DNA of 64,000 nt from Myxococcales bacterium 68-20 (lineage in GTDB: Bacteria; Myxococcota_A; Polyangia; Polyangiales; Polyangiaceae): NCBI GenBank assembly GCA_001899635.1, contig MKVQ01000005.1, forward strand, positions 248,001-312,000, read 5' to 3'. This document shows positions 57,928-64,000 of the stretch, piece by piece. Made by a program: the position numbers and the translations under genes. The notes beneath the pieces are model-generated. The model was not told the DNA's origin, made no database searches, and was given only the letters and a program-made list of their open reading frames with translations. The first letter of the stretch is position 1, and the number at the start of each line of letters is the position of its first letter.

Positions 57928-58273
57928 AGGGCTCGCCGTCACTCGTTGCTGAGTGATGCCGAGGGGCAGCTAGATAGGGCGTCCGCGGCACCCTCGTCAA
58001 CGTGATTCGACGCACATTTTCATTTTAGTCTCGGCGGAATGGTCCAACTATATAGAACTCCTACCTTTTTCCAGTCATCCGTGACATCCGCCCTTCACTC
58101 CCAGCGGATCTCTGTCAAGCTACACTGTAACGGCGGAACGCACTTCGGGGTTCGGACCTCCCGGCTCGAACCGAGAAGCGCACACCACCGCCGCTCTCTC
58201 CCTTCCTTTGCCCGTCCTCACATCAACGGTCCGGGCCCGCCGTGAACCTTCAGTACGCCTCAACGGAGATGCG

Positions 58274-58897
58274 ATGACCGCACAGCCTTCCGAGCTCCAA
58301 CTCCCCGCCGTCAAGATCCTGATCGTCGACGACGATCGCGCCATCTGCGAGTACATGCAGACGCTGCTCGAGCGCGATGGATACGCCGTCAAGACGATGA
58401 GCGATCCGACGACGATCGAGGAGGAGGTGAAGAGCGGCGGCTATCACCTCATCATCCTCGACCTGATGATGCCGAAGATGGACGGCATCGAGGCGCTGAA
58501 GAAGATCCGCAAGATCGACAGCGACGTCGCCGTCGTCATCTTCACCGGCTATCCGAACCTCGAGACCGCCGTCGCGTCGATGAAGCTCGACGCCGTCGAC
58601 TACATCAAGAAGCCCTTCAACGTGGATGAGTTCCGCGAGGTGCTCGACCGCGTGATGCGGAAGAAGGGGCTCGCGCGCACCCCGGAGGAGAAGCTCCACA
58701 AGGTCATCGGGGACACGATCCGCAACCTCCGGAAGGAGAAGGATCTCACCCTCAAGCAGATGTCCCGCCGTACCAACCTGAGCGTCTCGCTCCTCTCCCA
58801 GATCGAGCGCGCCGAATCGAGCGCATCGATCTCGTCGCTGTACAAGATCGCGACGGCCCTCGAGTCGCGCATCCAGGACCTGTTCGGCGAGTACTGA
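58274..58897 (+). CDS. Response regulator with receiver domain fused to XRE-type HTH
   Basis: ILIVDDDRAICEYM...LIILDLMMPKMDGIEAL...IFTGYPNLETAVASMKLDAVDYIKKPF, then IGDTIRNLRKEKDLTLKQMSRRTNLSVSLLSQIERAESSASISSLYKIATAL. Confidence 0.92.
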   Translation: MTAQPSELQLPAVKILIVDDDRAICEYMQTLLERDGYAVKTMSDPTTIEEEVKSGGYHLIILDLMMPKMDGIEALKKIRKIDSDVAVVIFTGYPNLETAVASMKLDAVDYIKKPFNVDEFREVLDRVMRKKGLARTPEEKLHKVIGDTIRNLRKEKDLTLKQMSRRTNLSVSLLSQIERAESSASISSLYKIATALESRIQDLFGEY

Positions 58898-58953
58898 CGC
58901 CTCCGAACGATCGGACGCGCCGCGCGCGCCAGCCGACGTCGACGTCACCCGAA

Positions 58954-58983
58954 GAAGAGCGAAGGCCGCCACCTTCGCTCTTC
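58954..58983 (+). terminator. Rho-independent-like hairpin downstream of response regulator
   Basis: GAAGAGCGAAGG-CCGCCA-CCTTCGCTCTTC followed by GTCATTTCT. Confidence 0.7.
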
Positions 58984-59130
58984 GTCATTTCTGCTTCGCG
59001 CTCGGCGCTCGACGCGGCCTCGCACTGCGCTGCCGCGCGAGAACCGGCCCCGTGCCGCGGATCATCCGCGTCTCCGAAGGGGTGGGGCTCGAGGTTCCAA
59101 GCCCAGCCGTCGTGATAGCCTCGGCCCGCC

Positions 59131-62100
59131 ATGAAGTCCCCTCTCCTTCGGGCCTGGTCCCTCCTGTCCCTCGCCGTCGTCGCGACAGTCGCCGTGCGCG
59201 CCCACGCCGGGTGGCCGCCGGCCCCGGGCGCCGACATGAAGGACAAGGCGAACTGGCCGAACGACTTCAGGGCGCGCTGGAACTACATCTCGTACTTCCC
59301 CGAGCGCACCCCCGGGGCGCGTCCGATCGATCCGTTCGATCTGAAGCTCGGCGCGTCCGGCATGAGCATCGACCGCGCGTGGACGCACACGATCGGTCGC
59401 CCCGACGTGAAGATCGCCGTCATCGACTCGGGCATCGAGTGGGACGCCGCCGACCTCGTGAACAAGGCCGCGCTCAACATGGGCGAGCTCAAGCGCGACG
59501 AGGCGAAGCCGCGGACGAAGGAGGACACCGCGTGCGGCGGCACCGGCGCGCTCGCCGGCTACGACTGCAACGGCGACGGAGTCTTCAACGTCGCCGACTA
59601 CCGCGACGACCCGCGGATCGCGCCCGTCGTCCCGGGCGAGCCGTGCTTCAAGGACCACGACAAGAGCAAGCCGGGCGGAGATCGCATCAAGGGCGACCTC
59701 AATCGCAACTGCATCCTCGATCCCGGCGACATCATCCTGATGTTCTCCGACGGCGTCGACGACGATGCCAACGGCTACACGGACGACATCTGCGGCTGGG
59801 ACTTCTTCAAGAACGACAACGATCCCTACGACGACACCCGCTTCGGCCACGGCACCGGCGAGGCGCGCGACAGCGCTGCCGAGGCGAACAACGGCGACGG
59901 CGAGCCGGGCGTCTGCCCCGGATGTATGTTCATCCCGCTGCGCGTCGGCGACAGCTTCATCGGCGACGCCAACGACTTCGCCAAGGCGGTGATCTACGCC
60001 GCCGACAGCGGTGCGAAGGTCATCCAGGAAGCGCTCGGCACCGTCAACCAGTCGGCGTTCTCGAAGGCCGCGATCGACTACGCCTACAACAAGGGCGCGC
60101 TCATCGTGGCGAGCATGGCGGACGAGAACTCGCGCCATCACAACATGCCCGCGACGGCGAACCACGTCCTCACCGTCCACTCGATCCGCTACAACGAGGG
60201 CAACCCCGGCCAGGCGACGACGTTCGTCGCGTTCGACACCTGCTCGAACTACGGCGCGCACCTCTCGCTTAGCGTGAGCGGCACCAGCTGCTCGAGCGAA
60301 GCGACCGGCCGCGGCTCCGGCATCGCCGGCCTTCTTTACTCGGCGGCCGCCGACGAGGGGATCACGCTCACGACGGAAGAGGCGATCCAGCTCTTCAAGA
60401 TGGAAGCCGACGACATCGACATCGCGGACTCGCGCGTGACGGAGTCGCCGAAGTACTACTACTCGCACGCGGGGTTCGATCAGCGCTTCGGCTACGGACG
60501 CGCGAACGCGCTCCGTCTGATGGAAGCGATCAAGGCGCGGCGGATCCCGCCCGAGGTCGACATCGTCTCGCCGGAGTGGTTCGCGCCGATCCACGCCGAC
60601 AGGGCCGGTGGGCCCATCCAGATCATGGGTCGCGTCGCTGCCTCCCGCGCGAAGTCGTACGACTTCAAGGTGCAGTGGGCGCCCGGCGTCCAGCCGGCCG
60701 AGAGCGACTATCGCGACGTCGTCGCACCGCTCACGAACATCCCCGCCTCGACCGTCAGCGGCGGCGCAGTCCCGCTCGCTCAGCTCGATCCGGCGCAGAT
60801 CGACACGACCCACCCGCGTGACCCGGACTCGCAGCTCGGCGAGAACGACCGCTCGATCTCGATCCGCATCCGCGCGGTCGCTCACTACGATTCGTTCGAC
60901 GTCCCCGGCGAGGCGCGCCGCGTGGTGTCGATCACGAACGAGAAGAACGGCCTCGACAAGGACCTCCTCCCCGGCTTCCCGATCGCGCTCGGCGCCTCCG
61001 CCGAGGCGAGCCCGAAGCTCGCCGACATCGACGGCGACGGCGTCCGTGACATCGTCGTCCCCGACAGCTCGGGCAAGCTCCACGTCTACTCGATGAAGAC
61101 GGGCACCGCCGTCGAGCTCCCGGGCTTCCCGTACCTCACCCGTCCGATCGACGGTCTGGCGAAGGACCTCGGCGAGCCGACGGTGCCGAGCTACCTCGCT
61201 GCGCCGGCGTACGCCGCGGGCGCGCAGGGCGGTGTCGATCCCGCGGTCGCGCGCGAGTCGCTGATGGCGGCGCCGGCGGTCGCCGATCTCGACGGCGACG
61301 GCAAGCCCGAGATCATCTTCACGTCGTGGCCCGGCAGCATCTACGTGATCAACACCGCGGGTCAGGACCTCCCGGGCTGGCCGAAGCGCCTCCCGCTCGT
61401 CCCGTCGTGCCCGCACGATCCGAACGCGCCGCAGCCCGAGACGTGCATGGACCTCAAGCGCGGCTACGCGCGCGGTTCGTACAGCGCGCCGGTCATCGTC
61501 GACATGAACAAGGACGGGCGGCCCGAGATCGTCATCAGCGCATTCGACGGCAAGATCTGGGTGTTCAAGGCCGACGCCTCGGTGCTCGAGGGCTTCCCGG
61601 TGGCGCTCGTCTCGCCGAAGTCGGACACCCCGAGCCGTATCATGGCGACCCCGACCGCGGCCGACCTCAACGGCGACGGGATCCCCGAGCTCATCAGCGG
61701 CTCGAACCAGCTGATCGGCGGCGGCGGCGCTGCCGGCCCGGTCTTCGTCGTCGACGGCCGCGGCAACGCCGCGCCGAGCGTCTACCTGCCGAACTGGCCG
61801 ATGACGATGGCGAGCATCAAGCTCTTTCCCGTCGTCGCGGAGGGCATGGTCGCGTCGCAGGCCGTGGCCGACTTCGACGGAGACGGCCGCCCCGACATCC
61901 TCATCCAGGGCAACGGCTCGCGGCCGATCGTCGTCCAGGCGGACCCCGGGGGACAGCAGCGCTTCGAAGAGCCGCCGAACCGCCTCCCGATCGTGCAGAA
62001 CGAGGACGGCACCGAGCAGAAGGGCTTCGACGCGACGAGCATCTTCGGCGAGCGCTCGAAGGCCTTCACGCCCGACGTCATGTTCCCGCTCTTCAGCCAC

Positions 62101-62826
62101 CCCTCGATCGGCGATCTCGATCAGGACGGTGTCCCCGACATCATCGTCTCGGGCGGCTCGCTCAGCCTCGCAGGAGCCCTCGCCGGCGGCGGCTCGCGCG
62201 CCGAACGCGCGCAGCAGCTCATCGCCGCGTGGAGCGGCAAGACGGGCAGGATGCTGCCCGGCTCGCCGATCCTCGTCGAGGACTACACCTTCCTCGTGAA
62301 CCACGCGATCGCCGACGTGAGCGGCGACGAGTACCCCGAGATCATCACCGGCACCGGCGGCTACTTCCTCCACGCCGCGGACGCCTGTGGCCGCGAGGCC
62401 GAGGGCTTCCCGAAGTTCACCAACGGCTGGATCGCCGCCACCGCCGCGGTCGGCGACATCGACGGCGATCCGCAGAAGTCGCTCGAGGTCGTCGTCGGTA
62501 CGCGTGACGGCTGGCTCTTCGCGTGGAAGACGAAAGGCACCGCGAACGGCCCCGTCCAGTGGGAGTCCTTCCACCACGACAACGCCAACACCGGCAACTA
62601 CGGCACGAAGCTCGATCAGGGCACGACGCAGCGCGCGGCGAAGCCACTCGAGTGCCCCGTCGACGAGAAGCCGGCCGACGAGCGATTCGAGGTCGGCGGC
62701 GGCTGCGCCTGCCGCGTCGAGAGCCACGGCGCCCTCGGCGGGACGGGCGGAGCCGGCGCCCTCGCGAGCGCCGGGCTCCTCGGCGCCGCGGTGGTGCTCG
62801 TTCGCCGCCGCCGCGCCCGCGCCTGA
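59131..62826 (+). CDS. Subtilase-like (S8) secreted protein with FG-GAP/VCBS repeats and MYXO-CTERM-like tail
   Basis: Signal peptide; IAVIDSGIEWDAADL, FGHGTGEARD, SVSGTSCSSEATGRGSGIAGLL; repeated DxDGDGxPDIIV; C-terminal TM + RRRRARA. Confidence 0.85.
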   Translation: MKSPLLRAWSLLSLAVVATVAVRAHAGWPPAPGADMKDKANWPNDFRARWNYISYFPERTPGARPIDPFDLKLGASGMSIDRAWTHTIGRPDVKIAVIDSGIEWDAADLVNKAALNMGELKRDEAKPRTKEDTACGGTGALAGYDCNGDGVFNVADYRDDPRIAPVVPGEPCFKDHDKSKPGGDRIKGDLNRNCILDPGDIILMFSDGVDDDANGYTDDICGWDFFKNDNDPYDDTRFGHGTGEARDSAAEANNGDGEPGVCPGCMFIPLRVGDSFIGDANDFAKAVIYAADSGAKVIQEALGTVNQSAFSKAAIDYAYNKGALIVASMADENSRHHNMPATANHVLTVHSIRYNEGNPGQATTFVAFDTCSNYGAHLSLSVSGTSCSSEATGRGSGIAGLLYSAAADEGITLTTEEAIQLFKMEADDIDIADSRVTESPKYYYSHAGFDQRFGYGRANALRLMEAIKARRIPPEVDIVSPEWFAPIHADRAGGPIQIMGRVAASRAKSYDFKVQWAPGVQPAESDYRDVVAPLTNIPASTVSGGAVPLAQLDPAQIDTTHPRDPDSQLGENDRSISIRIRAVAHYDSFDVPGEARRVVSITNEKNGLDKDLLPGFPIALGASAEASPKLADIDGDGVRDIVVPDSSGKLHVYSMKTGTAVELPGFPYLTRPIDGLAKDLGEPTVPSYLAAPAYAAGAQGGVDPAVARESLMAAPAVADLDGDGKPEIIFTSWPGSIYVINTAGQDLPGWPKRLPLVPSCPHDPNAPQPETCMDLKRGYARGSYSAPVIVDMNKDGRPEIVISAFDGKIWVFKADASVLEGFPVALVSPKSDTPSRIMATPTAADLNGDGIPELISGSNQLIGGGGAAGPVFVVDGRGNAAPSVYLPNWPMTMASIKLFPVVAEGMVASQAVADFDGDGRPDILIQGNGSRPIVVQADPGGQQRFEEPPNRLPIVQNEDGTEQKGFDATSIFGERSKAFTPDVMFPLFSHPSIGDLDQDGVPDIIVSGGSLSLAGALAGGGSRAERAQQLIAAWSGKTGRMLPGSPILVEDYTFLVNHAIADVSGDEYPEIITGTGGYFLHAADACGREAEGFPKFTNGWIAATAAVGDIDGDPQKSLEVVVGTRDGWLFAWKTKGTANGPVQWESFHHDNANTGNYGTKLDQGTTQRAAKPLECPVDEKPADERFEVGGGCACRVESHGALGGTGGAGALASAGLLGAAVVLVRRRRARA

Positions 62827-62987
62827 TCGTCTCCCCACCACTCGGGACCGCGGTGGTGGCGCTCGTTCGCCCCACCGCGCCCGCGCCCAGAGCAGACGCG
62901 GCCTGTGGTGGCGGCGCGCACGGCGGTGGCGTGCCTCCGCCCCGGCCCGTCCTCGCACGACGTCCGACGCGGCGGAACGCTCGCGCG

Positions 62988-63710
62988 TCACTTCCCCGGC
63001 GCGAAGTACTTCTCGAGCTCGTCGGCGCCGCCGATGTACTTGCCGTCGATGAAGATCTGCGGCGTGCTGCTCTTGCCCGTCGCGGCGCGGAGGTTCCGCG
63101 GCGTGGCCTTGATCTCGTCGAACGGCAGCCCGCGCTCCTGGAGGACCTTCCGCGCTCGAGCGCAGTGCGAGCAACCCTCGCGACCGATCATCAGCACGTC
63201 GGCCGGCGCCTTGGCGTTCGGATCGAGGTGCTTCAGCATCGTATCGGCGTCGGACACGGTGAATGGATCGCCTTCCACCTCCGGCTCGATGAACATCTTC
63301 TTCACGACACCGTCGTCGACGAGCATCGAGTAGCGCCACGAGCGCTGCCCGAAGCCGAGCCCGCGCTTGTCGACGAGCATGCCCATCCCCTGGGTGAACT
63401 CGGCATTGCCGTCGGGGATGAACAAGACCTTGTCCGCGTTCTGCGCCCTGCCCCACTCCTCCATGACGAAACCGTCATTGACGGAGATGCATACGACCGA
63501 GTCGACTCCGCTCGCCTTCAGCGCGGGCGCGAGCTCGTTGTAACGCGGGACATGCGCGGAGGAGCACGTCGGCGTGAACGCGCCCGGGAGCGCGAAGACG
63601 ACGACCTTCTTGCCCGCGAAGAGCTCCTTCGACGTGACGTCCTTCCACTCCGCGCCCTGACGCGTGCGGAACGTGACCTCCGGAACTCGCTGTCCTTCCA
63701 TGTTCTTCAT
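62988..63710 (-). CDS. Peroxiredoxin-5/glutaredoxin hybrid
   Basis: [22 protein letters not shown] (Prx5) and [21 protein letters not shown] (Grx CxxC). Confidence 0.93.
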   Translation of the reverse strand: MKNMEGQRVPEVTFRTRQGAEWKDVTSKELFAGKKVVVFALPGAFTPTCSSAHVPRYNELAPALKASGVDSVVCISVNDGFVMEEWGRAQNADKVLFIPDGNAEFTQGMGMLVDKRGLGFGQRSWRYSMLVDDGVVKKMFIEPEVEGDPFTVSDADTMLKHLDPNAKAPADVLMIGREGCSHCARARKVLQERGLPFDEIKATPRNLRAATGKSSTPQIFIDGKYIGGADELEKYFAPGK

Positions 63711-63809
63711 CTCGACTTCTCCTCTTCCTCGTTCTTCTCTGGTCTTGCTTCTCTTGCGTTGCTCTGAGTCGCGTCGGCCTTCGTGGCCGCTGCTGCTTGG
63801 TGCGCCCTT

Positions 63810-64000
63810 CTATTTCGTGCCCCCCGCGGTCGCCCGTGAGTCCAGCTTGGCGGCGACATCGCGGAGCGCCGTCCGAAGTCCCTCCTCCACGACGGGGTGG
63901 TAGAAGGGCATCGCGAGCATCTGATCGATCGTCAGCTCCGCCTGATGCGCCCAGGCGAGCAGGTGGGCGAGATGCTCGGCACGCGGTCCGGCGATCTCCG
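63810..64000 (-). CDS. C-terminus of a pyridine nucleotide-disulfide oxidoreductase-like protein (partial)
   Basis: Reverse-strand translation [52 protein letters not shown]; runs off the window end. Confidence 0.6.
   Translation of the reverse strand, partial: EIAGPRAEHLAHLLAWAHQAELTIDQMLAMPFYHPVVEEGLRTALRDVAAKLDSRATAGGTK

Noticed and set aside
57760-57930. Integrated element at tRNA-Pro
   Set aside because: No integrase, att-like duplication of the tRNA 3' end or phage/ICE gene seen in the window.
59062-63456. 1464-aa antisense ORF
   Set aside because: High-GC antisense artefact over the subtilase and Prx5-Grx genes; composition is Arg/Asp/Val-rich with no recognisable domain.

Overview
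64 kb of very high-GC chromosomal DNA from what looks like a Myxococcota (Polyangia-type) bacterium. The taxonomy is inferred from MYXO-CTERM-like tails, a Hanks-type kinase, Ala/Lys- and Pro-rich lineage proteins and codon bias; no phylogenetic computation was made. The window is mostly housekeeping and scattered small operons. Recognisable genes include trpBA, miaB with a gamma-carbonic anhydrase, pcm with an APC permease, an NtrC-type regulator, gpsA, rlpA, a FadD-like ligase, two acyl-CoA dehydrogenases, a PLD/cardiolipin synthase with PlsC, an AlaX-type editing protein, thiS, an SPFH protein, a beta-CASP MBL protein, Prx5-Grx, and tRNA-Pro(CGG). I saw no rRNA, CRISPR array, transposase, prophage or obvious defence island. 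The most unusual items are: (1) an XPB-like helicase + DUF790/Bax1-like nuclease pair whose nuclease gene runs convergently into a neighbour through a 24-bp tandem repeat that is open in several frames on both strands; (2) a scar where a 5'-truncated radical-SAM/SPASM gene abuts a frameshifted VOC gene; (3) a six-copy GTTACG/CGTAAC operator-like cluster upstream of a sigma factor; (4) a membrane protein with three near-identical ~85-aa uncharacterised helical domains; (5) a ~33-bp GGCC-rich element present twice in intergenic DNA; (6) a duplicated hairpin next to tRNA-Pro; (7) hairpins at several convergent gene junctions; (8) a receiver-XRE fusion, a twin pseudo-receiver protein, an M16-like lipoprotein lacking the HxxEH motif, and a subtilase with Ca-loop insertions. 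All identifications come from reading motifs by eye; no database search was run.
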